A DNA stretch of 51,006 nucleotides from Actinomycetota bacterium. GTDB taxonomy: Bacteria; Actinomycetota; Nitriliruptoria; Nitriliruptorales; JAHWKO01. Position 1 is the stretch's first letter; each line of letters starts with the position of its first letter. Shown here piece by piece: positions 18,874 through 26,894 of this stretch. Under the pieces are notes generated by a model. It saw nothing but the letters and a program-made list of their open reading frames with translations, was not told the origin of the DNA and searched no databases. Made by a program: the position numbers and the translations under genes. The DNA lies in the NCBI GenBank assembly GCA_019347675.1, contig JAHWKW010000020.1, forward strand, positions 1 to 51,006, given 5' to 3'.

Positions 18874-19275
18874 CTACTCGCTGAGCGTGACAGCAAGGTC
18901 GGGGACGGCACGCGCAAGACGTTCGTCCGTTGTGATCAGCGCTCCTTCGACGCCTATGGCGGCGGCCACGTAGAGCACATCACGAGCCGCCACGTTGTCC
19001 CGCATGTTCCAGGCCGCTGCCAGCAACCCACCAGTGATCGGTACACGACGCATGTCCATGCTGGCGAGCCGTTGCAGGAGTTCGCTCACCTCACCAGCGT
19101 CGAGCTGGTCTGCTCGATGTAGACGGGCTAGCGCCGAGAAGACTTCCGCGTCGAGGTGCGCCACGGAGATCAGGGCCGCATCGCGATCCGCCGTGAGCCG
19201 TCGACGGACCTGTTCACCGGGTTCGCTGCGCACCACAAGGTCGACGACGGCGGACGCGTCGAGGACGTAGATCAC
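18874..19275 (-). CDS. vapC: PIN-domain ribonuclease toxin, VapC family
   Basis: 133 residues, the standard VapC size. The four acidic metal ligands are in place: Asp6 (YVLDASAVV), Glu44 (DAEVFSAL), Asp99 (AARDVLYVAAA) and Asp117 (TTDERL). Expected to cleave RNA when free of its antitoxin. It overlaps the upstream antitoxin gene by 4 nt (ATGA), normal for toxin-antitoxin pairs. No damage to the active site is visible, so it should be functional. Confidence 0.9.
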   Translation of the reverse strand: MIYVLDASAVVDLVVRSEPGEQVRRRLTADRDAALISVAHLDAEVFSALARLHRADQLDAGEVSELLQRLASMDMRRVPITGGLLAAAWNMRDNVAARDVLYVAAAIGVEGALITTDERLARAVPDLAVTLSE

Positions 19276-19499
19276 GGCAGCTCGTCACGCACCGCACGGA
19301 TCGTCTCAGCTCCGGAGATCTCGCGGTGACGAGGCAGCTCGTCCAGCCGATCGAGCCACTCCGCGAGCGTGGGTGTCACGGTGGAGCGCTCGAGGAGCTG
19401 GGTCACGTACGCCTGGAGGCTCATGCCTGCCTCCTGAGCACGACGCTTGAGTTCATCGTGCGTGCTCGCAGGCAGATCGCGGATCAACAGATCACCCAT
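19272..19499 (-). CDS. vapB: antitoxin of the VapB/FitA-like ribbon-helix-helix type
   Basis: 75 residues. The N-terminus MGDLLIRDLPASTHDELKRR forms a beta strand followed by helices typical of FitA/VapB ribbon-helix-helix proteins; the C-terminal part should bind and inhibit the VapC toxin. ATG at 19499 has GGGAGGG about 7 nt upstream. A palindrome at 19521-19537 overlaps a -10-like TATCAT and is the likely autoregulatory operator. Confidence 0.87.
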   Translation of the reverse strand: MGDLLIRDLPASTHDELKRRAQEAGMSLQAYVTQLLERSTVTPTLAEWLDRLDELPRHREISGAETIRAVRDELP

Positions 19500-19520
19500 C
19501 GTAGGGCCCTCCCTAGTGGT

Positions 19521-19537
19521 GCTATCGCAATGATAGC
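19521..19537. promoter_or_regulatory. palindromic operator candidate upstream of vapBC
   Basis: GCTATC (19521-19526) and GATAGC (19532-19537) are perfect 6-bp inverted arms separated by 5 nt. The minus-strand hexamer TATCAT (19535-19530) inside it could be the vapB -10 box. Position, 22-38 nt upstream of the antitoxin start, fits autorepression by the VapBC complex. Confidence 0.55.
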
Positions 19538-19759
19538 GCCCACCGTTCGAGAACGGCTCCCCGCGCTGGCGTCCTGCCGCAGCTCATACCGGCGGTTATC
19601 CCGTTCCTCCAGAATGCGCGGGGAGATGGGCTGGCGCTGTCAACGGCAGCGGGACGCCACCTGTCGGCGTAGGGTCGTCGTGTTCTGGAACAGGTTCTGG
19701 AAGGGCAAGCGACGGACGAGGATCTGGAGAGCCTTGACCGCGAGGCGCTCATCGCCGAG

Positions 19760-19996
19760 GTGAAGCGACTCCGGGCGGGCATCCGTGCTCATCGGGACAG
19801 TTCGGGCCACGATCTCTGCTGGCATCATCCCCAGCTCTGGGGTCTGCTGCCTGAGCCGATCGATGCGGAGATTGCCGTACCGCCATGGCCGAAGTTCCTG
19901 CGCGGTTGCCTCGCGTACCGAGAATCGCTCGATCGTGAGCTTGCCGGCGCCCCGATTGACGATGTCGAGCACGACGAACTGCCAAGCGAGAAATGA
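19760..19996 (+). CDS. small conserved hypothetical protein
   Basis: From GTG 19760 it encodes 78 residues, including GIRAHRDSSGHDLCWHHP, LWGLLPEP and FLRGCLAYRESLDREL. I recall short bacterial proteins with RAxIRAHRDxxGHxxCW and FLxGCxxYR patterns, of unknown function. The Cys and His residues could bind metal. The frame stays open upstream to 19673 and continues the coding pattern (DREALIAEVKRLRAG), but no ATG/GTG/TTG lies there, so either CTG (19685 or 19697) is used or the original 5' end was lost. An opposite-strand frame (19640-20143) shows no family resemblance. Confidence 0.6.
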   Translation: MKRLRAGIRAHRDSSGHDLCWHHPQLWGLLPEPIDAEIAVPPWPKFLRGCLAYRESLDRELAGAPIDDVEHDELPSEK

Positions 19997-20118
19997 ACTG
20001 GCAGTCAGCGTCACTCTCGCCGGTGTCATGGCATCACAGCTCGCCCCCCGTTCTCGTACGGCACTCCCCCCGAGGCCGGGTTGTATTCGTGTAGCGCTCG
20101 CGCGTAGGCCCGCTCTCG

Positions 20119-20370
20119 TCAGGCGGCGTGGACTTCGACCCACGCGATGGTGCGTACCTCGCCGGGTGCGGGTCGATGCTGACGGATCAGTTCAGCCAGG
20201 GCGAGACCCGTTTCCTCATCGAACCAGTACTCGTCACAAGCAGGGCATACCTGGGCAGGGGCACCGGTGACCACGAGCAGCCCGGGGTCAGCGTCCTGGT
20301 GGTGTTCGACGTCGTCGTGTTCGACCGGTCGACGCACCAGCTCGCCGTTGTCGTGACGGTGCCGTGTCAT
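20119..20370 (-). CDS. YgiT-type zinc-finger protein, missing the first Cys pair
   Basis: 83 residues. The C-terminal motif VTGAPAQVCPACDEYWFDEET (Cys42, Cys45) matches the second half of YgiT/MqsA-type zinc fingers, usually antitoxin-like partners of small toxins. The N-terminus (MTRHRHDNGE) has histidines where the family normally has CxxC. ATG at 20370 has a strong GGGGAGGAA upstream. The ATG overlaps a TGA that ends a short upstream frame finishing GDTGEEPR; that could be the remnant of a toxin partner, but I cannot identify it. Confidence 0.62.
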   Translation of the reverse strand: MTRHRHDNGELVRRPVEHDDVEHHQDADPGLLVVTGAPAQVCPACDEYWFDEETGLALAELIRQHRPAPGEVRTIAWVEVHAA

Positions 20371-20504
20371 CGCGGTTCCTCCCCGGTGTCGCCCGACAGC
20401 GTGCGTTCGATCCGCTCGGTTCGCTCGACCATGCCCGTGTTCCTGCTCCGTGATGGCGGACAGCCAACCATCCCGGTGCGTCGCAACGCGGTCCTTCGCG
20501 CGGC

Positions 20505-20660
20505 GCCCTCGAGGCCGGCGTGGAGCTGAAGGTGGTCTCACAGCGGCTGGGCCACGCCCGGACGGCGATCACGGCAGACGTGTACCAGCACGTCACCGAC
20601 CGGCTGGACCAGCACGCCGCCGACACCGTCGCGGCGAGCATCCTGGGCGTTTCGTTTGCC
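20505..20660 (+). pseudogene. tyrosine recombinase/phage integrase, C-terminal remnant
   Basis: The plus strand reads LEAGVELKVVSQRLGHARTA followed by ITADVYQHVTDRLDQHAAD, the end of a tyrosine integrase catalytic domain. It includes the LGH histidine and the Tyr of the TADVYQHV motif. The Arg/Lys part, the N-terminal domain and any start are absent, and the sequence upstream is not recognisably integrase in any frame. This is a scrap of a past integration event beside the toxin-antitoxin genes. Confidence 0.72.
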
Positions 20661-20946
20661 AGTTGTTGCCACAGGGACGACGGTGGAGCGCGAAAATGGC
20701 CGCTGACAGCCGTTTCGAGGCAGTTCCTGCGTCCGACGCTCAGACCCTGCGCACAGTGCCACTCGCTTCGGCCGACCACGACACCGTGGTCGCCTGCATC
20801 GCGCCCACCCTCCAGGCCTACCTGACCGGCAACCTCGCCTCCCTGTCGACTTTCGCAAGCGCTCCGGCCATGAGCGATCAGCAGCTTCCGTCCTCCAGCA
20901 AGGGGCTGCGACTCGCTGCCGTTGGCGGCCGGCGTCCCGACGCCGC
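20661..20946. other. non-coding interval after the integrase remnant
   Basis: About 290 nt with no recognisable gene on either strand. The plus strand continues as degraded post-integrase sequence. No tRNA-like attachment site or clear direct repeat was seen. Confidence 0.4.
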
Positions 20947-21651
20947 CTACGTCGGTTCGGGTCCGGCTTGGGCACCCTCCCGGCCGCGCAGCCGGAAGTA
21001 CACCAGGGTCCAGACCAGCGCCACGAAGGGGCTGGCGACCGTGCCGCCGATGAGATCGGAGAGGAACCCTCCGGCCGTTTGCCCGAACGGTGCGGTGATC
21101 AGCGCGATCACGAGCTCGGCGACGATCAGGACCAGCCAAGCGAGGATGATCACACCGAAGACACTCCACCCATGCCCGCTCACCAGCGTCCGACTGCGTC
21201 CGAACGCGTCGGCGACGCCGCGGCGCTCCAGCACGATCACCGGGATGAGGACGCTCCACATCGTGATGAGGTAGAGGCCGGGGATGAGGAGTAGGAGCAA
21301 ACCGATCCCGATGCCGATGCCGGCCAGGATCCCGGCTCCGGTGATCGGGCCGATGTGGGGCTTGACCCCCTCGAAAGTCTCGCCGATCGACAGGTCGACC
21401 CGACCGTCGCGGATATCCTCGACCGCCCGGACGAGAGCTCCCTGCAGCCAGAAGACGCCAACGATGCCCAGCACCCCGGCGAGGAACGCGCCGAGGATCC
21501 CCAGCGCGGCGGTCGCGACCAGGCTGAGGATCGCGATGACGAGGTAGACGAGCAGCGCGATGCTCACAAGGTGCTGCCAGTGTTCCTTGTAGAGCTGGAC
21601 AGCCTCGCCGATGACGCCGGCGGTAGGGCTCGTCGTGTGGTCGTTGGTCAT
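20947..21651 (-). CDS. multi-pass membrane protein of unknown function
   Basis: 234 residues from ATG 21651. A short polar N-terminus (TNDHTTSP) precedes about six hydrophobic segments: two near residues 27-70, one near LLLLLIPGLYLITMW, one at VIILAWLVLIVAELVIAL, and one near the C-terminus. The GLYLITMWSVLIPVIVLER motif and the ADAFGRSRTLVSG loop resemble the glycerophosphodiester-phosphodiesterase membrane-domain/DUF975-like family. No enzymatic domain is present. Residue composition argues that it is real. Confidence 0.78.
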   Translation of the reverse strand: MTNDHTTSPTAGVIGEAVQLYKEHWQHLVSIALLVYLVIAILSLVATAALGILGAFLAGVLGIVGVFWLQGALVRAVEDIRDGRVDLSIGETFEGVKPHIGPITGAGILAGIGIGIGLLLLLIPGLYLITMWSVLIPVIVLERRGVADAFGRSRTLVSGHGWSVFGVIILAWLVLIVAELVIALITAPFGQTAGGFLSDLIGGTVASPFVALVWTLVYFRLRGREGAQAGPEPT

Positions 21652-21721
21652 GGTCGGCACCGTTCGTCGGGATCCTGTCGACCCGGCAGTCTCGCACGCG
21701 CGTCGGTGATGGCGGCTGGGC

Positions 21722-22423
21722 TCACAGCGCGCGGACGGCATCGGGATGTCGCTCGCGGCGAGCGAGGCTCCGCACGACGTCGAGTCCTCCTTCGCGGAGG
21801 GCTGCAACCTGGCTGAGGACGCACGCCACGAGACGGTACGCATCGGCGGGAAGGGCGGGCAGTTGATCGACGCTGACCGCGAGATCGTCGATGTGCACCA
21901 CCAGCTCCACGAGACGGGTCTTGAGGTACTCGACGAGCGGCAGCGCCACGCCGTCGAGAACCCCGACCGGAGCTTGCCGGTTGATGGTCGATCGACGTTC
22001 GCGCAACCGACGGGTCGCGTCGCGGATGGCGTGTGCGAGCGCGTCAGGCCCGACAGCGCCCGTGTCTGCGCGTCCGCGGATGGTGCGATGGAGCTCGCTG
22101 TCGCGCGGATCGTGAGATCCCAGGACGACGACGAAGTAGCCTGCCGCATCCGTCAGTTCGCGATCTGGTGGCGGGGCTGGCACCTCCAGGTAGTCCTCGA
22201 CGGTGAACACCGCACGCGCCAGGTGGCCGGCGAGACCCGCGACCGTGTAGCCCGGCAGTGAGCTCGGCGCTGCCCACGCGGCGGCGACCGCCTCACTTGC
22301 GACGAGCGCGGCGGCCACCTCAGCGCACCGCTCGAACAGATCCCACACCACCAGGCGAACGTAGCGCCGGAGCCCTTCGTCCCGGCGAGCGGCGCCGTAG
22401 GCAGACTGTCGACCACGCGTCAC
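21722..22423 (-). CDS. maleylpyruvate isomerase N-terminal (MDMPI/DinB-fold) domain protein
   Basis: 233 residues from GTG 22423, which overlaps the stop of the upstream GNAT gene (GTGA). Features of the mycothiol-dependent MDMPI/DinB-like family: LPGYTVAGLAGHLARAV with a candidate metal His near the N-terminus, and VELVVHIDDLAVSVDQLP with a second His/Asp cluster. Many members are mycothiol-dependent transferases or detoxifying enzymes; the substrate here is unknown. A start at one of two GTG codons about 22 codons further in is also possible. Confidence 0.75.
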   Translation of the reverse strand: MTRGRQSAYGAARRDEGLRRYVRLVVWDLFERCAEVAAALVASEAVAAAWAAPSSLPGYTVAGLAGHLARAVFTVEDYLEVPAPPPDRELTDAAGYFVVVLGSHDPRDSELHRTIRGRADTGAVGPDALAHAIRDATRRLRERRSTINRQAPVGVLDGVALPLVEYLKTRLVELVVHIDDLAVSVDQLPALPADAYRLVACVLSQVAALREGGLDVVRSLARRERHPDAVRAL

Positions 22424-23166
22424 CTCTCCTCGGCGTCGAGCGCTGCATCGAGCCAGCTGCCCAGCTCCCGTGATCCCGGCTCGCCGTGACGGTCGTCCGC
22501 TGAGCGCGTTGTGCGGCGGTCGTTGTCCTCCGCCGCCCGCCACAACGGCGGCACGACCCGCGACAGCCCCGGGATGACCCGCGCCGCGACCGCGCGCAGG
22601 ACGCGGCGGACGGCACTGTCGTCGACCGCGTCGCTGTCGCCGATCTCGAGGTCGACCTGCACCACCCGCGCATCGCGGCCGGTGACCTCACCTCCGAGCG
22701 CCTGGAGCATCTCGAGCATCGCGTCGTTGTCCGCGAGGACGTAGGAGCGGAACACCTCGATGCCGTGGCGACGTGCCTCGTCGGCCAGCACCTGCAACAG
22801 CACGGTGCCGAGCCCGCGCCGCTGGTACGCGTCCACGACGGTCACCGCCGCCTCCGCCACCGTCGGTTCGTCCGCGAGGCGGACGTAGCGGGCCACGCCC
22901 ATCCCCGGCGTCTGGGGATCGTCGAGGTCGAACGCCACCCAGGCCTCATGGTCCTCGTGGTCCACCTCGGTCAGGTACGCGAGCTGGCCGGGCGTCAGCT
23001 CCGGGAGGTTCGTGTGGAACCGCAGGTACCGCGACCGAGGCGACAGCTCCTCGAAGCCACGTCGGAGCGTGTCCTTGTCCTCGGGGAGGATCGGACGCAG
23101 CTCAGCGCGGCTGCCGTCGCGGAGGACGACCTGGCGGCCGTCCGGGCGGGTCCGATCGGTGCTCAT
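22420..23166 (-). CDS. GNAT-family N-acetyltransferase
   Basis: 248 residues. The acetyl-CoA site appears as VVDAYQRRGLGTVLLQVL (about residues 108-125), preceded by a beta-strand region AWVAFDL. The N-terminal VVLRDGSRAELRPILPEDK and FEELSPRSRYLRFHT segments match acetyltransferases of the kind found in acyl-CoA-ligase/GNAT fusions, but no ligase domain is present. Target unknown. Overlaps the MDMPI-fold gene downstream; 28 nt after pheT. Confidence 0.87.
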   Translation of the reverse strand: MSTDRTRPDGRQVVLRDGSRAELRPILPEDKDTLRRGFEELSPRSRYLRFHTNLPELTPGQLAYLTEVDHEDHEAWVAFDLDDPQTPGMGVARYVRLADEPTVAEAAVTVVDAYQRRGLGTVLLQVLADEARRHGIEVFRSYVLADNDAMLEMLQALGGEVTGRDARVVQVDLEIGDSDAVDDSAVRRVLRAVAARVIPGLSRVVPPLWRAAEDNDRRTTRSADDRHGEPGSRELGSWLDAALDAEER

Positions 23167-23194
23167 GTGCCCAGTATGCGCAATCTGCGACGGC

Positions 23195-25693
23195 TCAGCG
23201 ACGCAGGGTCGCTCCGACCCCCTCGACCGCGGCGGCGACGTCGTCGATGACGCGGTCGGCGTCGTCGTCGGTCAGCTGCCGGTCGGGGGCCTGCAACCGG
23301 AGGTGGAACGCGAGGCTGCGGCGGCCGGGCCCCAGCTGTTCGCCGCGGAACTCGTCGAACCACCACAGGCCGTCGAGCACGTCCCCGGCGCCCTCGCGCA
23401 CCGCCTGTTCGATCCGGGCGTATGGGATCTCGTCGGCAGCCGCAACGGCCACGTCCACGGTGACCGCGGGGTGGCGGATCAGGGCGGTGGCGGAGCGGGG
23501 GGTGAGCGGCTCGGCGCGCAGGTGCTCCCACAGCGGTTCGAGGAGAAGCTCGCCGACGACGGTGGTGTCGGGCAGGTCGCGGGCCTCCGCCGCCGTGGGA
23601 TGCAGCTGTCCGACCACACCGATGTCCTCGCCCCGCCAGCGCAACACCGCTGTCCGCCCCGGGTGCAGCACGTCGCGCTCGGCGGGGCGGCGCTCGAGCT
23701 GCCAGCCGGGATCGTCGGGGTCGTGCGCCAAACGGGCGACCACCTCGTCGTAGACCGCCAGCAGGTCGTACAGGTCCCAGGTCGCGGCAGGATCCCGCCA
23801 CCGGCTCCCGGACCGCGGACCGTACGCCACCAGACCGAGCACCATCGGCTGGGCGGGCAGCGGGGCGCCAGCGTGGGTGGTGAACAGCGCCGACATCCCG
23901 GCGAGCCGGGCCAGTCCACCACCCGCTGAGCGGAAGATCCGACCGATCTCGAACAGGGCCAGGCCGGGACGACCCTGCCCGAGGTTGTACCGCGCGGCTC
24001 CGAGCAGGCCGTCGGCGATGCTGGGCCTCAGCACGGCGGCGTCCTTCTGCAGCGGGTTCTCCAGGCGGACCGGGCCGGTGTCGTGCGGCGCGATCAGGCA
24101 CAGTGCGCCCGCGCCGACGAAGGGGTAGGTCTGTGCCTCGTGGAACCCGGCCGCCAGCGCCGCTGCGCGGACGTCCCGCTCGGCCCGCTGGCGGGCGGTC
24201 AGCCCGCCGCGGACCGCGACCGGTGGGAGCGTCGCGGGGATCTTCTCGTAGCCGTAGAGGCGAGCCACCTCCTCGGCCAGATCCGCGGGGCGCTGCAGGT
24301 CGCCCCGCCATGACGGCGGTGTGGCGGCCAGGACGTGGTCGTCGCGACGTTCCGTGGCGATGCCTGCCCGCGCCAGCAGGGCCGCCTGGTCGTCGGCCGC
24401 CAGGCCAGGCAGGCCCAGGAACCGCGCCGCCCAGCCGGTGTGGAACGCGATCGGGTCCCGGCGGGGCGCACCGGAGCCACCGACCGTGACACCGGCGTCG
24501 GTCCCGCCGGCCAGCGTGGTGAGCAGCTCGACCGCGCGGGCGGCGGCGCGCCAGGCGCCGTCGGGGTCGACGCCCCGCTCGAAGCGGATGCTGGCCTGCG
24601 ACGGGACGCCGAGCCGGCGAGCGGTGCGGCGCACCGCCGCCGCGTCGAACGTGGCCGACTCCAGCAGCACGTCGCCGGTGGCGGTCCCGACCTCGGTGTC
24701 GTGGCCGCCCATCACGCCGGCCAGCGCCACCGCCCGGTCGCGGTCGGCGATCACCAGGTCGGTCGGTTGCAGCTCCCGGGTCCGCCCATCCAGGGTCGTC
24801 AGCCGCTCCCCCGGGACCGCCCAGCGCACGACGATCGCGGGTCCGGCCAACGTGGCCAGGTCGAAGGCGTGCAGCGGCTGGCCGAGCTCGAGCATCACGT
24901 AGTTTGTGACGTCGACCAGGTTGGTCAGCGACCGGATCCCGCAGACCTCCAACCGCCGCCGCAGCCACCACGGGGACGGGCCTGGGACCACGTTGCCGAC
25001 GACCCACCCCACGTACCGGCTGCACCCGTCGACGGCGTCGACGGTGATCGGGACGGGGCCGTGGTCGCCGCGGACGCGCGGTGAGCGCGTGGGATCCGGC
25101 TGTGGGGCGAGCTCGACGTCCAGGATCGCGGCCAGGTCGCGGGCCACGCCGTAGACCGAGTGCAGGTCGCCGCGATCGGCGGGGACGGCGACCTCGAGCA
25201 CCGGTTCGCCCAGCGGCATGACGGCGTGGATGTCGCTGCCAGGCGCGGCCCGCGCGGGGAGTTCGGCGGAGTCGAGGATCATGATGCCGGCGTGGTCGTC
25301 GGCGATCTGGAGCTCACGCGCCGAGCACAGCATCCCGTCGCTGACGACGCCGCGCATGTCGCGGCGCTCGATCGTCAGCGTCCCGCCCCGCCCGTCGGGG
25401 AGCGTGGCCCCGGGCGCGGCCAGCGGGACCAGATCGCCGGGCGCGATGTTCCGCGCCCCGGCGCAGACCGTGCGCTGGCCGCCGCCGTCGTCGACCGTGA
25501 CCACGACCAGCTTGTCGGCACGGGGATGCTCAGCGACCTCCACCACCCTGGCCAGCCGCACGTCACGCACACCGGCACCGGGTGTGCGGACCTCCTCGAC
25601 CTCCAAGCCGTTGCGACCCATCACCTCCAGCAGCTCGTCGAGCGGCAGCTGCACCGGGACGAACTCGCCCAGCCAGGACAGTGGGACGCGCAT
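23195..25693 (-). CDS. pheT: phenylalanine-tRNA ligase beta subunit
   Basis: 832 residues from ATG 25693 (MRVPLSWLGEFV), the usual length. Domains in order: N-terminal B1, an EMAP/tRNA-binding domain (VVEVAEHPRADKLVVVTV), B3/B4 editing region, B5 (LPPVAVRGGLTARQRAERDV nearby), the catalytic-like core, and a C-terminal FDX-ACB anticodon-binding domain starting near RHPAVTVDVAVA. Forms an alpha2-beta2 tetramer with PheS, whose gene ends 7 nt upstream. Confidence 0.97.
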   Translation of the reverse strand: MRVPLSWLGEFVPVQLPLDELLEVMGRNGLEVEEVRTPGAGVRDVRLARVVEVAEHPRADKLVVVTVDDGGGQRTVCAGARNIAPGDLVPLAAPGATLPDGRGGTLTIERRDMRGVVSDGMLCSARELQIADDHAGIMILDSAELPARAAPGSDIHAVMPLGEPVLEVAVPADRGDLHSVYGVARDLAAILDVELAPQPDPTRSPRVRGDHGPVPITVDAVDGCSRYVGWVVGNVVPGPSPWWLRRRLEVCGIRSLTNLVDVTNYVMLELGQPLHAFDLATLAGPAIVVRWAVPGERLTTLDGRTRELQPTDLVIADRDRAVALAGVMGGHDTEVGTATGDVLLESATFDAAAVRRTARRLGVPSQASIRFERGVDPDGAWRAAARAVELLTTLAGGTDAGVTVGGSGAPRRDPIAFHTGWAARFLGLPGLAADDQAALLARAGIATERRDDHVLAATPPSWRGDLQRPADLAEEVARLYGYEKIPATLPPVAVRGGLTARQRAERDVRAAALAAGFHEAQTYPFVGAGALCLIAPHDTGPVRLENPLQKDAAVLRPSIADGLLGAARYNLGQGRPGLALFEIGRIFRSAGGGLARLAGMSALFTTHAGAPLPAQPMVLGLVAYGPRSGSRWRDPAATWDLYDLLAVYDEVVARLAHDPDDPGWQLERRPAERDVLHPGRTAVLRWRGEDIGVVGQLHPTAAEARDLPDTTVVGELLLEPLWEHLRAEPLTPRSATALIRHPAVTVDVAVAAADEIPYARIEQAVREGAGDVLDGLWWFDEFRGEQLGPGRRSLAFHLRLQAPDRQLTDDDADRVIDDVAAAVEGVGATLRR

Positions 25694-25700
25694 GGTGGCC

Positions 25701-26747
25701 CTAGAACCGTTCCAGGAAGCGGGCGTCGTTCTCGTAGAGCTCGCGGATGTCGCGGACACCGTGGCGCAGCATCGCGACCCGTTCGATGCCGACCCCGAAC
25801 GCCAGACCGGAGACGTCGGCGGGGTCGTGCCCGCAGGCGGACAGGACGTTGGGGTCGACCATCCCGGCCCCCAGGATCTCGATCCAGCCGGTTCCCGAGC
25901 ACACCCGGCAGGACGGGTCCGTCCCGTCGCAGAACGTGCAGCTGACGTCGACCTCGGCGGACGGTTCGGTGAACGGGAAGAACGACGGACGCAGCCGCAC
26001 GTCGCGGTCCGCGCCGAACAGCGCCCGAGCGAAGGCCTGCAGCGTGCCGCGCAGGTGGGCCATGGTCAGACCTTCGGCGACGGCCAGCCCCTCCACCTGC
26101 TGGAAGACCGGGCTGTGGGTCGCGTCGGGCGCGTCGTTCCTGAACACACGGCCCGGGACGACCACGGCGATCGGCGGCCGCTCGCTCAGCATGACGCGCG
26201 CCTGCACCGGGGAGGTGTGGGCGCGCAGCAAGATCCCCGCAGCGCTGTCGACGTAGACCGTGTCCATCTCCAGCCGCGCGGGATGGTCAGGCGGGATGTT
26301 GAGCAGGTCGAAGTTGTAGACAGCGTCCTCGACCTCGGGGCCTTCCGCGACCCGGTAGCCCAGTCCGACCAACGCATCGACGATCTCCTGCTCGACCTGG
26401 GTCAGCAGGTGCGGGCGACCGGGGCGGACCCGCCGCGGCGGAAGGGTCAGGTCGAGCCGCTCGCGGACGAGTCGCTGCTGCAGCTCGGCTTCCTGCAGGG
26501 TGCGCTGCCGGGCCTCGAAGGCCTCGTCGAACGCCTGACGGAAGGCGTTGACCCGGGCGCCGAGTTCACGCCGCTGGTCGGGCGCTAGATCGCCGAGCTG
26601 CCGCTGGATCCGGGCCAACCGGCTGCGCCGGCCGGTGTGCTCGACACGGACCGCCTCCAGCGCGTCGAGGTCGCCCGCCCGATCGATGTCGTGCAGGGCC
26701 TGGTCCTGCAGCGCATCGAGCTCCTCGGCCTGGAGAACGTCGCTCAG
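25701..26747 (-). CDS. pheS: phenylalanine-tRNA ligase alpha subunit (CTG start)
   Basis: 348 residues when started at CTG 26747. The N-terminal coiled-coil (SDVLQAEELDALQDQALHD, then DLDALEAVRVEHTGRRSRL) is normal PheS sequence. The class II core contains HPVFQQ-type motif THSPVFQQVEGLAV, RVFRND and FGVGIERVAML; a CxxC...CxxC pair (CTFCDG, CRVCSG) sits in an insertion. No ATG, GTG or TTG occurs in frame between the upstream in-frame TAA and TTG 26618; starting at that TTG would remove 43 conserved residues. GGAGGTG lies five nt before the CTG. The CTG overlaps the stop of an upstream mini-ORF. Confidence 0.93.
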   Translation of the reverse strand: MSDVLQAEELDALQDQALHDIDRAGDLDALEAVRVEHTGRRSRLARIQRQLGDLAPDQRRELGARVNAFRQAFDEAFEARQRTLQEAELQQRLVRERLDLTLPPRRVRPGRPHLLTQVEQEIVDALVGLGYRVAEGPEVEDAVYNFDLLNIPPDHPARLEMDTVYVDSAAGILLRAHTSPVQARVMLSERPPIAVVVPGRVFRNDAPDATHSPVFQQVEGLAVAEGLTMAHLRGTLQAFARALFGADRDVRLRPSFFPFTEPSAEVDVSCTFCDGTDPSCRVCSGTGWIEILGAGMVDPNVLSACGHDPADVSGLAFGVGIERVAMLRHGVRDIRELYENDARFLERF

Positions 26748-26821
26748 CGATACACCTCCGTCGCCGTCTTAGGAGACCTAAGACAACTCCTCTCGCGCCG
26801 CTCCTGTGGAGCGTCGCTCAC
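26744..26821 (-). CDS. mini-ORF 2: 25-residue coupled leader peptide before pheS
   Basis: GTG at 26821 opens a 25-codon frame ending in TGA at 26746-26744, which overlaps the pheS CTG as CTGA. GGAGGTG stands five nt upstream of the GTG. The peptide begins SDAPQERRERSC and ends KTATEVYR and contains no phenylalanine. Mid-frame codons TGT CTT AGG TCT CCT are rare for this GC-rich genome and coincide with a perfect hairpin. Whether it is translated is unproven. Confidence 0.45.
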   Translation of the reverse strand: MSDAPQERRERSCLRSPKTATEVYR

Positions 26822-26894
26822 CGATACACCTCCGTCGCCGTCTTAGGAGACCTAAGACAACTCCTCTCGCGCCGCTCCTGTGGAGCGTCGCTCA
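26747..26894. repeat. 74-bp tandem duplication in the pheS leader
   Basis: 26747-26820 and 26821-26894 are identical except for their first base (G versus C on the plus strand), which sets CTG versus GTG as start codon on the minus strand. A third 9-bp remnant, CGTCGCTCA, lies at 26738-26746 inside pheS, again at 74-bp spacing. Each unit carries an 8-bp hairpin (26766-26784; 26840-26858), a 6-bp hairpin (26799-26813; 26873-26887) and a Shine-Dalgarno sequence. Near-identity implies recent duplication or active homogenisation. Confidence 0.95.

Noticed and set aside
19640-20143. A 167-codon minus-strand frame over the small conserved gene
   Set aside because: The plus-strand frame has a recognisable small-protein pattern; this one does not.
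20661-20946. Attachment site or tRNA fragment next to the integrase remnant
   Set aside because: No tRNA-like sequence and no direct repeat pair could be found by eye in the surrounding 2.5 kb.
26747-26894. CRISPR array for the two 74-bp repeats
   Set aside because: Only two directly adjacent copies without spacers; the repeats carry Shine-Dalgarno and coding structure.
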